Positions 25,014 through 34,023 of a stretch of DNA of 64,000 bases are shown here, one piece after another. The notes under the pieces were generated by a model. It made no database searches and was not told the origin of the DNA. It saw nothing but the letters and a program-made list of their open reading frames with translations. The DNA comes from Tenacibaculum tangerinum (GTDB taxonomy: Bacteria > Bacteroidota > Bacteroidia > Flavobacteriales > Flavobacteriaceae), in assembly GCF_029853675.1 (NCBI RefSeq), contig NZ_CP122539.1, forward strand, positions 2,065,001 to 2,129,000, written 5' to 3'. Both the position numbers and the translations under genes were made by a program. Positions within the stretch are counted from its first letter, which is position 1; each line of letters opens with the position of its first letter.

Positions 25014-26477
25014 TTACTTTACTACGTGTTTTTTTAATATTCGATAATTATCTTGAATTACTTCTGGGTCTTTGCGCATTTCCCAAATAGTTTTTGATGC
25101 TTTTTTTCTAGAAGTATCAATATTTACAATCGGCTTAGGATACTCTTTTCCAAGATTGAAATTGTAGAGTTTTTGCTCTAAAGCTGTCATTTTAAATGGT
25201 TGATGCTTGAAAGCAACAGGCAAATGCTTTACCTCTGGAACCCATTTACTTATAAACAAGGCATCTGGGTCATGCTCTAATCCGTTTTTTATAGGATTGT
25301 ATATTCTAATGGTATTGATTCCTGTTTCACCTGCCTGCATTTGTAGCTGCGGAAAATGAATACCAGGCTCAAAATCTAAAAATAGTTTCGACAAGTACTT
25401 TGAGGCTTCTTGCCAAGGCTGCCATAGGTTATGAATAAAAAAAGAAACTAACATTGCTCTCATTCTAAAATTCAAATAACCTGTACTTATTAAACAGCGC
25501 ATACAGGCATCTACAAACGGAATTCCTGTTTGTCCTTTTTTCCAAGCCTCTATGTATCTTTCAGTCACTTCTTTCTTCAACTTTCGAAAGCCTTTGTTAA
25601 TGCTTTCTTTTTCCATAATACACTCCATTTCAAATTTTTGAATAAAGTGTGCTTGCCATCGCAATCGTGAAATAAAGGCATCTATGGCTCTTTTATTTTC
25701 AGCTACTGGTCTTATCTTTCTTGCTGCTTGGTATACTTCTCTTACTGAGAGATTTCCCCAAGCAATGTAAGGCGACAATCGACTACAACTCTCTCTAGCC
25801 TCTGTTGGTTTAGAAATATGTTTTGTATAATAAAGGTATCGCTGATTTAAAAAGCTATGTAGGTATTTTAATCCTTCTACTCTTCCTCCTTTTTGAAAAA
25901 AGCCTTCGTTTTTGGTTTCTAGGTTTACTTCTTTTAGGTCTTTGGCTATGGTAGTTATCTCCTCAGAAGATACAAATGTATTCGATGCAAAGCTGGGTGC
26001 AAATTGTTCTGAATTCATAAAGCTTTCCCAATCTTCTATCCAAAGCTCTCTATTTTCTCTTCCTCTAAACACCCCGTTGTGAATGTTCTCTTTCCATACA
26101 ATGTCATTGTTATTACAAAACCTCTTAAAAGCTTTGTCTCTATGATAGGTTTTGAGTAACCCTGTTTCTTGATGCGAAAAAACTTGTGTGGTATTGGTAA
26201 GTGATTTGATATAACTAAAGAAAGGAATTACTTCGGAGTTTACCGCTAAAACACGTGTACCGTATTTAGATAGTGTAGCGTTCAAGTCGGCAATAGATTC
26301 TTTGATAAAGTGCCAATGACGTTCAGAATAATGTTCGTCTTTCAGTAAACTGTCTTCAAAAATATACACTAACAACACCTTCTTACCAGAATTTACGGCA
26401 TTAAAAACAGCTTCGTTATCGTGTAAACGGAGGTCTCTTTTAAACCAAACAATTGCTATTTCTTCTTGTATCTTCAA
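25014..26477 (-). CDS. Divergent photolyase/cryptochrome homologue, 487 aa
   Basis: The N-terminal antenna domain starts IVWFKRDLRLHDNEAVF. The FAD domain has RLSPYIAWGNLSV and GYLNFRMRAMLVSF. Where class I enzymes carry the NNGNWQW...GTGCDAAPYFR signature, this protein has FEPGIHFPQLQMQAG followed by TGINTIRIYNPIKN. It is therefore a distinct subfamily, often annotated simply as FAD-binding photolyase. Repair substrate or photoreceptor role is unknown. Its own promoter and an inverted repeat lie upstream (26497-26546). Confidence 0.88.
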   Translation of the reverse strand: MKIQEEIAIVWFKRDLRLHDNEAVFNAVNSGKKVLLVYIFEDSLLKDEHYSERHWHFIKESIADLNATLSKYGTRVLAVNSEVIPFFSYIKSLTNTTQVFSHQETGLLKTYHRDKAFKRFCNNNDIVWKENIHNGVFRGRENRELWIEDWESFMNSEQFAPSFASNTFVSSEEITTIAKDLKEVNLETKNEGFFQKGGRVEGLKYLHSFLNQRYLYYTKHISKPTEARESCSRLSPYIAWGNLSVREVYQAARKIRPVAENKRAIDAFISRLRWQAHFIQKFEMECIMEKESINKGFRKLKKEVTERYIEAWKKGQTGIPFVDACMRCLISTGYLNFRMRAMLVSFFIHNLWQPWQEASKYLSKLFLDFEPGIHFPQLQMQAGETGINTIRIYNPIKNGLEHDPDALFISKWVPEVKHLPVAFKHQPFKMTALEQKLYNFNLGKEYPKPIVNIDTSRKKASKTIWEMRKDPEVIQDNYRILKKHVVK

Positions 26478-26496
26478 TTTGTAAATGATTGTAAAT

Positions 26497-26546
26497 CAAA
26501 TATACAAAATTTTTGTTTAACTATTAATTATTATTATTAAACAAAA
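26497..26546 (-). promoter_or_regulatory. Promoter with 10-bp inverted repeat upstream of the 487-aa photolyase
   Basis: On the minus strand a TATATTTG -7 element (plus 26497-26504) lies 19 nt upstream of the ATG. Just upstream is a perfect inverted repeat, TTTTGTTTAA (26511-26520) and TTAAACAAAA (26537-26546), with a 16-nt AT spacer covering the -33 region. It could be an operator for the MerR/B12 regulator or, less likely, a weak terminator of the preceding gene. Confidence 0.5.
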
Positions 26547-26563
26547 TTATAGAAGGATAGATT

Positions 26564-28099
26564 TTAACAATAGTCTGGTGCTTCTTTAATTTTTTTCGCC
26601 TTTTCTAAAATTTCATGAAACTCTTTTTGCTTAGATTCCATCTTATTTAGCAGGCTATACATCATTCTCATACGATGATTGTTTTTTAGCACCTCCTTGT
26701 TTCTATGTAAAAAATCCCAGTATAAGGTATTCAAGGGACAAGAATCTTCATTTGTTTTTGTTTTATGATTGTAAAAACAACTGCTACAATAATTACTCAT
26801 TTTATGAATATAGCTCGCACTTGACACATAGGGTTTGGTAGCGATTAAACCACCGTCTGCAAATTGACTCATTCCTCTGGTATTGGGTAGTTGCACCCAT
26901 TCTATAGCATCTACATACACGCCTAGATACCATGCATCAACTTTATCGGGAGCTACTCCGAGTAGCAACGCTACATTCCCCAAAATCATTAAGCGTTGAA
27001 TGTGGTGTGCGTAGGCATTTTGTAATGAATTTTGTATAGCTCTTTTTACACAGTTCATTTTGGTATCCCCCGTCCAAAAGAAATTGGGTAAATCTGCCTT
27101 ATTTTTAAAGAAATTTTCTTGTTTAAAATCGACACCTAATTGCCAATAAATGCCTCTCATATATTCTCGCCAACCGATTACTTGTCTTATAAAACCTTCC
27201 GCTTGCGAAATATCAATGTTGCTGCTTTTGTAGAATTCATTTTCAACGGCCTCAACAACTTCCTTCGGACTTATCAATTTTGTATTCATCGCAAAAGATA
27301 GTTTTGAATGAAATAAAAAGTCTTGCGATGTATGCATGGCATCTTGATAGTCTCCAAAAAAAGGAAGTAACTCTTTGCAAAAATAATCGAGTTGTGCTTT
27401 GGCTTGTTTTCTTGAAATAGGGTAATTGAATACAGCAGTTCGCTCTCCAAACGTTGTGATGCCCGCTTCTTTGATTTCCTGAAGTATTTGTTTACAGTTG
27501 TTTCTTGGTTCGTAAGGCAGGGGTATAAGCACCTCTGCATTCCATTTTTTTCGATTGTTTTTATCGTAATTCCACTGACCTCCGACAGGCTTATCTCCTT
27601 CTACAAGTATCTGATGCTTTTTACGCATGTAACGGTAAAAATCTTCCATAACCGTTTTCTTTCTATCTTTTGAAAATTTCTCAAGCTCATTTCTCGTGGT
27701 ATAAAAATGTTCTGTTGTATATACTTTTAGCGGCAGCCCGATTTTTTTTAATCCTTTTTGAAGTTGTGCATCTAAACGAAACTCATCGGGCTCTTGATAA
27801 TGTATGGCTGTAATATGGTGTTCTTTAACGAGCTGTTCTATGTTTTCTATGAGTTGATGTTTGTTCTTTTTATCTGAAATTTTCATATAGGCTACACGAT
27901 GCCCTTGTTCTCTCAATGCGTTAGCAAAGTTTCGCATTGCTAAAAAGAATCCTACTACTTTTTGAATATGATGCTTAACATAACTGGTTTCTTGTTTCAT
28001 TTCAAAGAGCGCATATACCGTATTATCATCGGTTTCTTTATACCAACTGTGTTCTATATTTAGCTGATCTCCGAGAATGATTCGTAGTGTTTTACTCAT
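26564..28099 (-). CDS. Iron-sulfur photolyase/cryptochrome (FeS-BCP, PhrB/CryB type), 511 aa
   Basis: FeS-BCP members are bacterial (6-4) photolyases or cryptochromes with a [4Fe-4S] cluster. All four cluster cysteines are visible: Cys350 (MNCVKRAI), Cys438 and Cys441 (YCSSC), and Cys454 (DSCPLN). These are the same positions I recall for Agrobacterium PhrB. His365-His366 (AHHIQRLM) match the (6-4) repair region. The N-terminal domain begins LRIILGDQLN, typical of the DPRP family. It overlaps the DASH gene by 8 nt. The likely function is (6-4) photoproduct repair. Confidence 0.93.
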   Translation of the reverse strand: MSKTLRIILGDQLNIEHSWYKETDDNTVYALFEMKQETSYVKHHIQKVVGFFLAMRNFANALREQGHRVAYMKISDKKNKHQLIENIEQLVKEHHITAIHYQEPDEFRLDAQLQKGLKKIGLPLKVYTTEHFYTTRNELEKFSKDRKKTVMEDFYRYMRKKHQILVEGDKPVGGQWNYDKNNRKKWNAEVLIPLPYEPRNNCKQILQEIKEAGITTFGERTAVFNYPISRKQAKAQLDYFCKELLPFFGDYQDAMHTSQDFLFHSKLSFAMNTKLISPKEVVEAVENEFYKSSNIDISQAEGFIRQVIGWREYMRGIYWQLGVDFKQENFFKNKADLPNFFWTGDTKMNCVKRAIQNSLQNAYAHHIQRLMILGNVALLLGVAPDKVDAWYLGVYVDAIEWVQLPNTRGMSQFADGGLIATKPYVSSASYIHKMSNYCSSCFYNHKTKTNEDSCPLNTLYWDFLHRNKEVLKNNHRMRMMYSLLNKMESKQKEFHEILEKAKKIKEAPDYC

Positions 28100-29387
28100 T
28101 TACTTTATTCCATTGGTTTGTAAAAACGCTCTTGGCATCGTAGGTGTTTGCTTGCCAATTAACATCAAATTTTTTATTTCTTGTATCGTTTCCCACTCCT
28201 GCTATATACATCCAATTACCATAATTACTATGCGGGTCATAGTCGAGTAACAGTGACTCAAAATAAGCGGCTCCTACCCTCCAATCTTGCTGCAAATCGT
28301 GCACAAAATAAGAGGCTACATTTTGTCTTCCTCGATTGCTCATCCAACCCGTTTCTCTTAACTCTATCATATTGGCATTTACAAAATCACTGGCTGTTTT
28401 TCCGTGTGTCCAACATTCAATAATTTCATTATTTTGGTGGGTTGTTATGCGCTTTTCTTGGATTCCGCTAGGCATAAAAATTTTAGTTCCCTGAAATCGC
28501 GCTGTATGCTTAAAAAAATCTCTCCATAAAAGCTCAAAATACACCCAATAGGTAGATACATTTGCTTTTACTTGTTTCTCGAACTTTTTTAACTCCCAAT
28601 AAATGGTGCGTGCACTCAAAGAACCGTTGGCTAACCACGGAGAAAACTTTGTACTGTAATCAACCCCTAACAGCTCATTTCTCGTGTATTTATAAGTGGC
28701 GACCTTAGTAGTATCAAAAAAATACGACTGTACTCTTTTCAGCGCTTCACGTTCTCCTCCTTTGAAAGGAAAAGCGGTATTTTTCGGTTGTGTATATTCA
28801 GAAAAATTGGGGGTTTCAAATACAGAGTCGTATAGTTTTTCTTGTATGGGTATTCGGTAGGTGGTAATAGGTAATACTTCGAGTTTTTTCTCTACTTTTT
28901 TTCTAAATGATGAAAACGATTTGGGTATTCCTTTTGTAAATAGTTCGTCTATTTGCTGAGGGGTATATAAATATTGATTGGTAACTTTTATTGTATGTAC
29001 CTCTTTGGGTAATGTTTTTAGAACTCTCTTTTCAATAGTCGCTTCATCAAAAGTAGCATCTTCTTGATATACGATATTTACTATAGAAAACTGGTGTTGT
29101 AGCTGTGCAACCATTTCTTCCGTGGGTTTCGTAGCTACAAAAAGGGGGATGTTATAAACCGATAAAGCATCTCTTAATTCTCTTAGGGTTTCTATTAAAA
29201 AATTTATTCTAAACTTTTCTGTTCGTACAAAAGAGTGTTGTTTTTTGAAAAAAATGGGGTCGAAAGCATAAAAAGCCACGAGGTACTTTTGAGTTTTAAT
29301 CGCTTCTTCTAGCAACTCATTGTCTTGCAGTCGCAAATCGTTTCGAAACCAAACTAACGTACATTCTTGTTTTTGTTTTTTCTGCAT
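28092..29387 (-). CDS. DASH-type cryptochrome/photolyase, 431 aa
   Basis: DASH cryptochromes repair CPDs in single-stranded or loop DNA and may signal light. The N-terminus is [17 protein letters not shown]. The FAD domain shows the DASH pattern [52 protein letters not shown] and [13 protein letters not shown]. It ends without a long C-terminal extension. It overlaps the FeS-BCP gene downstream and the DUF2256 gene upstream. Confidence 0.93.
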   Translation of the reverse strand: MQKKQKQECTLVWFRNDLRLQDNELLEEAIKTQKYLVAFYAFDPIFFKKQHSFVRTEKFRINFLIETLRELRDALSVYNIPLFVATKPTEEMVAQLQHQFSIVNIVYQEDATFDEATIEKRVLKTLPKEVHTIKVTNQYLYTPQQIDELFTKGIPKSFSSFRKKVEKKLEVLPITTYRIPIQEKLYDSVFETPNFSEYTQPKNTAFPFKGGEREALKRVQSYFFDTTKVATYKYTRNELLGVDYSTKFSPWLANGSLSARTIYWELKKFEKQVKANVSTYWVYFELLWRDFFKHTARFQGTKIFMPSGIQEKRITTHQNNEIIECWTHGKTASDFVNANMIELRETGWMSNRGRQNVASYFVHDLQQDWRVGAAYFESLLLDYDPHSNYGNWMYIAGVGNDTRNKKFDVNWQANTYDAKSVFTNQWNKVNE

Positions 29388-29497
29388 TTTTGACTACAAT
29401 ATTTGACTTCTTCCCAATGGCGTTCCCATTTTTTTCTCCAAGTGAAAGGAAGGCCACAAACAACACATATTTTGGTAGGTAGGTGTTCTTTTTTCAA
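29354..29497 (-). CDS. DUF2256 zinc-ribbon-like small protein, 47 aa
   Basis: A short gene with a TTG start (29497): an in-frame stop lies just upstream and no ATG is available. It encodes [20 protein letters not shown], then [18 protein letters not shown] and a basic tail. The C-x2-C and C-x3-C pairs and the RKKW motif are characteristic of DUF2256. These tiny proteins are often encoded next to photolyase/cryptochrome genes. It overlaps the DASH gene start by 34 nt, so the two are probably coupled. The function is unknown. Confidence 0.8.
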   Translation of the reverse strand: MKKEHLPTKICVVCGLPFTWRKKWERHWEEVKYCSQKCRKNKNKNVR

Positions 29498-29503
29498 TAA
29501 ATT

Positions 29504-30919
29504 TTATTTACTTAAAAAGTTAATGAGTTGTTTGAAGATAATTCCATGAAAGGGTAATACCGCATACCAATACATTCTTCCCCAAATTCCTTTAGGTCTA
29601 AAAATAGCTCTTTGGTATAGTTTCCCTTCTTCAATTTTAAATTCTAACCACGCTTCTCCTGGGAGTTTCATTTCTGCCAGTAAAATTAGGCGTTTGCTTT
29701 TTTTATCTGCCAACAGTACTCTCCAGAAATCGAGCGGATCACCAGGTTCTAATTCTGTGGGATGTCTTCGTCCTCTTCGTAAACCCACTCCTCCAAAAAG
29801 TTTGTCTATATATCCTCTAACTTTCCAAAGAAAATTAAATTTATACCATCCATTTTCTCCTCCTATACTCCAAATTTTATTTAAGGTGTCTTTTTCGTTT
29901 CGTACTTCTCGTACCCGCTCATCTTTAAAACAGCCGTATTGGGGTATTTGTATATGCTTTGCTAATTGGTCTTGAAATACGCCACTACTCATGGCATCTT
30001 TCCAACTAGAAATTACTTCATTTTGTTCTATTTTTTGAAATGCCAAGGCAACTGCTTCTTTATATGGCATCGGATGTACATTTAGCAACTCGTTTATATT
30101 ACTGGGTTTTGCTATTACTTCTACTTTCATACTATCTACCAACGCTTTGGCTAAGTTAAAAGAGGTTGATGTAACAAAATACAACCAGTAAGAAGATAGT
30201 TTTGGTGTAAGCACAGGCAGGGTATAAATGTATCTTTTGAGTCCTCTTACTTCGGCAAACTGCAATAGCATTTCTTTATAAGTAAGTATTTCTGGTCCGC
30301 AAACATCAAACGATTGGTTATAGGTTTTCTCTACAAGCAGGGTGTTTTCTAAAAATGCTAAAACATCTCTAACGGCTAATGGTTGGGTTTTGGTTTTTAG
30401 CCATTTCGGAGTGACCATTACTGGAAGTTTTTCTACAATATCTCTTATTATTTCAAAGGAAGCGCTACCGCTACCTACAATGATTCCTGCTCTAAAAGTG
30501 GTTAATGCGTATGCTTCTGAGCGTAGTTCTTGTTCTACTTGATATCGTGATTGTAAGTGTTTGGATAACGAATTATCGTTTACAATACCACTTAAATATA
30601 CTACTTGTTTACAGTTGGTTGGCTCTACTAATTTTTTGAAGTTCTTGGCACAGGTAAGTTCTAAGTTTTCAAAATTTTCTGAACTGGTCGCCATCGAATG
30701 AATGAGATAGTAGGCAGCATCTATGTCTTTGGGAAAGCTGGTGTCTTCGGCATTTAAAAAATCTACTTTGATAAATGTAACATTCGGGTTGTTTTCAAAT
30801 TCATCGGGAATTCTATCTAAGTCACGAACACAGCAAACTAATTGGTGGTTACTTTCGAGTAATTTAACGATTAATCGTTTTCCGATATAGCCTGTGGTGC
30901 CTGTAACTAAGATCTTCAT
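29504..30919 (-). CDS. NAD(P)-binding SDR with C-terminal DUF2867, 471 aa
   Basis: An extended-SDR Rossmann domain with TGTTGYIGKRL at residues 7-17 continues to about 300. It is followed by the DUF2867 domain (VGLRRGRRHP, DPLDFWRVL, GEAWLEFKI). The substrate is unknown. Family members occur repeatedly in bacterial photolyase/carotenoid neighbourhoods. It starts within the end of the flavin-reductase gene (4-nt overlap) and ends 7 nt before the DUF2256 gene. Confidence 0.87.
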   Translation of the reverse strand: MKILVTGTTGYIGKRLIVKLLESNHQLVCCVRDLDRIPDEFENNPNVTFIKVDFLNAEDTSFPKDIDAAYYLIHSMATSSENFENLELTCAKNFKKLVEPTNCKQVVYLSGIVNDNSLSKHLQSRYQVEQELRSEAYALTTFRAGIIVGSGSASFEIIRDIVEKLPVMVTPKWLKTKTQPLAVRDVLAFLENTLLVEKTYNQSFDVCGPEILTYKEMLLQFAEVRGLKRYIYTLPVLTPKLSSYWLYFVTSTSFNLAKALVDSMKVEVIAKPSNINELLNVHPMPYKEAVALAFQKIEQNEVISSWKDAMSSGVFQDQLAKHIQIPQYGCFKDERVREVRNEKDTLNKIWSIGGENGWYKFNFLWKVRGYIDKLFGGVGLRRGRRHPTELEPGDPLDFWRVLLADKKSKRLILLAEMKLPGEAWLEFKIEEGKLYQRAIFRPKGIWGRMYWYAVLPFHGIIFKQLINFLSK

Positions 30920-31530
30920 TCTTTGGGTCTTTGGTAAGAGAGTCTTTTATATTTTTCAGCTACCATGTAGGTATCTAATCCGTTAATCGCTGCAATTTTT
31001 TCTGTTGATAGGTTTAAAAAACCATCTTCTGAAAGCATTGATTCTTTAAAATATAAGTCAGTTACTTCACCCAATACTAAAATAGTTCCGTTGGCTTTGA
31101 TAGGGTGTTCTTCTAAGAATTTCATCCCTATTTGTAACGGTGATTCTGCCACAAACGGAGCATGAAAATTATTTTTATATTCTTCTGATAGAGTTGTTTT
31201 ATCAAATTCTGAAACTTCTGACGGATATTTAGCTGAGGTATGATGTGCTTCTTCTATAATTGCCTCGTTAATAGCATTGATGGTGTAAAATCCTGTTTCT
31301 TTTATATTGTTATAGGTATTCCTTACCACGGTTGTTGGGCGCAGCACAAAACCTAAAATTGCTGGACTCGAACCGTAATGTACTACGGAACTAAACACCG
31401 CTACATTCGTGATATCATCGTTCGATTTTGTAGCAATGAGGTTTGCCGGCTTGTAACCAGAAATACTATTCATCAAATTTATTTTATAAATATGAGGAAA
31501 CTCGTCTATTTCTTGACGTGTAAGATGCAT
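30916..31530 (-). CDS. Flavin reductase-like domain protein, 204 aa
   Basis: A split-barrel FMN-binding fold of the flavin reductase family: SGYKPANLIATKS, NVAVFSSVVHYGSSPAILGFVLRP, then TGFYTINAI. It could supply reduced flavin or act on another substrate. In a photolyase operon reduced flavin is an attractive product, but this is inference. Its start directly follows the ABC1 kinase stop. Confidence 0.85.
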   Translation of the reverse strand: MHLTRQEIDEFPHIYKINLMNSISGYKPANLIATKSNDDITNVAVFSSVVHYGSSPAILGFVLRPTTVVRNTYNNIKETGFYTINAINEAIIEEAHHTSAKYPSEVSEFDKTTLSEEYKNNFHAPFVAESPLQIGMKFLEEHPIKANGTILVLGEVTDLYFKESMLSEDGFLNLSTEKIAAINGLDTYMVAEKYKRLSYQRPKE

Positions 31531-32841
31531 TTATAGGGTGTTAAAGTTGTTTATTTTTATGGCGTTTGCCTTTAAATCGTGCATAAGATTATACAAACCA
31601 AAAAAAGTTCTATTAATGTAAATAAAGTGTTTTGAACCTCTATTTCCATTCATTTTTTTAAGTTCGGTGCTTTTGGCGTATTTCTGCCCCAAGTCTGCTA
31701 TCTTTCCGAAGAACACCTCATCTGAAAAGTCAAATTCTTCTTGTTGAAATGGTGTTGTGAAAAGCGATAACATTTCGTAAAAAAGCGCTTTAAAGAAGGT
31801 GATTTCTTCCTGAGTATCATCTGTTCTTAAAATTTCTAACTCGTACAGTTTATCTTCAAAAAAAGCAGGGTTTTCAATGTTTTCTCTTTTTGCCAATTCA
31901 AAATAAGGAACGTAGAAACTTTCAGGAACTTCTTTCATACAGCCAAAATCAATGACAATTAATTCGTTTAATTTAGATACTAGGAAATTCCCTGGGTGCG
32001 GGTCGGCATGTACTTTTTTTAAGACGTGCATTTGGTACATATAAAAATCCCACAAAGCTTGCCCGAGTATATTTGAAACTTCTTCGCTGTGTTGTTCTTT
32101 TGTAAATTCCGATAGGTGTACCCCTTCCATCCAATCCATGGTTAAAATTCTATCTGATGATAATGCTGGATAGTATTTTGGAAATTTTAAATTCGGAATG
32201 TGTTTACATGCTTCGGCTACTTCGTTACTTTGGGCAAGTTCTAATTCGTAATTGGTTTCTTCTAACAGCTTATTTTCGACTTCTTTAAAGTATTCGTCTG
32301 AGCCCTCGCCTTTGATATTAAACATTTTCATGGCAATGGGTTTTACCATAGCTAAATCGGTTGAAATACTGTCTGCTACTCCTGGGTATTGAATTTTAAC
32401 GGCTAACTTTTTCCCGTTTTTAGTTGCTTTGTGAACCTGTCCTATACTTGCTGCATTTACCGATTCTGATGTAAAGGTATCGAATACCTCATTAGGCGTT
32501 TTATCAAAATATTTCTTAAAGGTTTTGTTTACCAATGGTCCTGATAGTGGCGGTACCGAAAATTGTGATAACGAAAATTTTTCGACATAAGCGTTGGGTA
32601 AAATATTCTTTTCCATGCTTAACATCTGTGCCACTTTTAGGGCAGATCCTTTTAACTCTTTTAATCCGTCATAAATATCGGCAGCATTGTCTTCATTTAA
32701 TTGTTTTTTGGCTTCTTCTTCTGATTTGGTAATTTTATTACCGTAATACTTCGCATAGTTCACTCCAACTTTTAACCCTGTTGAAACTAGTTTGGTAGCT
32801 CGTTCAATTTTAGAGGTAGGTATTTTATTTAAAGTCTTCAT
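31531..32841 (-). CDS. ABC1/AarF/UbiB-family atypical kinase, about 436 aa
   Basis: ABC1 kinases influence isoprenoid-quinone metabolism in bacteria and plastid lipid/prenyl metabolism in plants. The ATP-binding VKIQYPGVADSI, the catalytic HADPHPGNF and the metal motif DFGCMKE are present, and the Ala-rich KxGQ-type region reads LKVAQMLS. The start at 32841 is preferred; the frame extends to 32871. Its location beside carotenoid genes fits prenyl-lipid metabolism. Confidence 0.88.
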   Translation of the reverse strand: MKTLNKIPTSKIERATKLVSTGLKVGVNYAKYYGNKITKSEEEAKKQLNEDNAADIYDGLKELKGSALKVAQMLSMEKNILPNAYVEKFSLSQFSVPPLSGPLVNKTFKKYFDKTPNEVFDTFTSESVNAASIGQVHKATKNGKKLAVKIQYPGVADSISTDLAMVKPIAMKMFNIKGEGSDEYFKEVENKLLEETNYELELAQSNEVAEACKHIPNLKFPKYYPALSSDRILTMDWMEGVHLSEFTKEQHSEEVSNILGQALWDFYMYQMHVLKKVHADPHPGNFLVSKLNELIVIDFGCMKEVPESFYVPYFELAKRENIENPAFFEDKLYELEILRTDDTQEEITFFKALFYEMLSLFTTPFQQEEFDFSDEVFFGKIADLGQKYAKSTELKKMNGNRGSKHFIYINRTFFGLYNLMHDLKANAIKINNFNTL

Positions 32842-32887
32842 GTGTGTTTTTGTTTTTTCATTTAGTCGCAAAAAATTGAGACAATTA

Positions 32888-33546
32888 TTACTTAGCCATC
32901 ATTGGCGATTTTTCTTTCCATAAGAATTTTGCCAAATCGATTACGCTTTTTACAGGGGCTATTTGTTGAATATCGAAACTGGCTTTGACTGATTTTTCTA
33001 TAAACACATCTGTTTTTTCAAAGTTTGGAGATTCATCATCCACCCAAAATTTTAAAATAATCAACAACTGCATCCAATAGCCTTCTGCAACTGTTTGGTC
33101 TTGAATTTTATTAACCTTCTCGTGCTTAAAATCAATTTTTTCGAGATTGAGTGCATTTATATAGTCTATAAATTCTGCACGTAGTCCTTTTAATACCGAT
33201 AGTTTTGAAAAATCGCTTTTCATTCCTTTAAATTGTAGCATCACATACGACCTGTTCGCTGTAAGCAACTCAAAAAAGGTAAAATAAAAACTCAGTAATT
33301 TATCTTTTGCCGAATAGTCTGCATAAGCGTCGGTTTTATGTAGCAATGCAATCGTTTCTTTTGCAAAAACTTTGAAAATGGCTTTTTCTAAGCTCTCAAA
33401 ACTTGAATAATGTTTGTAAAAGTCTGCTTCTTCAAAATTGTTTTCTTTTGCAAAGGCAAATATTGAAGTTGGTTCACCTGTAGTTAATACAGTATTCATG
33501 TACCATTCGATCAATCTTTCTTTTGTTATGTTCTTTTTTTTGCCAT
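32888..33546 (-). CDS. TetR-like protein, N-terminus broken by a homopolymer frameshift
   Basis: The main frame (from 33514, TTG) shows an HTH-like start (SIFAFAKENNFEEADFYKHY) and an all-helical TetR-type C-terminal domain. The natural ATG is at 33546: it reads MAKK and then runs into a stop. One more base in the run 33534-33541 (eight T on plus) gives MAKKKNITKERLIEWYM joined to the main frame, about 219 aa. The zero frame is again A_AAA_AAA. It is probably a regulator or COQ9-like protein paired with the ABC1 kinase downstream. Confidence 0.75.
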
Positions 33547-33549
33547 AAT

Positions 33550-34023
33550 TTAATTGTTTAGTACGACGTATAGGTTTAAGCTAGTCGCAATTGTCATCCA
33601 CACTAAATAAGGTAGTATGAAAAAGGTGTAATTTTTTACTTGTTTAAGGTGCTTGAAAGTAAAATATCCTATGAGTAGCCACAGTAGTATAATGACCACT
33701 AAGCTTATTGTTGTTAAATGTTGATTGAAGAAAAGATAGTTCCAACTTACATTTAAAATCCATTGTACACCGTATAAAACGAGTAGCTTTTTACTTAAAT
33801 ATGGATACTTAAAACTTACTTTGGTCATATACACAGCAAACAGTAACATAATGGTTGTCCATGCTGCTCCAAACACCCATCCTGGAGGTGTCCAAGGAGC
33901 TTTGTTCAAAGACTGATACCAGTCGGTATTAGGCCCATCATTCATTAACCAAGACCCTATACCTAGCGCTAAAAAATTAGCAACTAGAAAAACTAAAAAT
34001 CGTATGTATTTATTTTCTTTCAT
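33550..34023 (-). CDS. TspO/MBR family membrane protein, 157 aa
   Basis: Five hydrophobic helices and the signature WTPPGWVFGAAWTTIM (W-x-P-P-x-x-x-F-G-x-x-W) identify TspO, a tetrapyrrole/cholesterol-binding tryptophan-rich sensory protein. In photosynthetic bacteria TspO regulates carotenoid and photopigment genes and degrades porphyrin in light. Its place between crt genes fits a photoprotective role. It overlaps the lycopene cyclase gene by 14 nt. Confidence 0.94.
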   Translation of the reverse strand: MKENKYIRFLVFLVANFLALGIGSWLMNDGPNTDWYQSLNKAPWTPPGWVFGAAWTTIMLLFAVYMTKVSFKYPYLSKKLLVLYGVQWILNVSWNYLFFNQHLTTISLVVIILLWLLIGYFTFKHLKQVKNYTFFILPYLVWMTIATSLNLYVVLNN

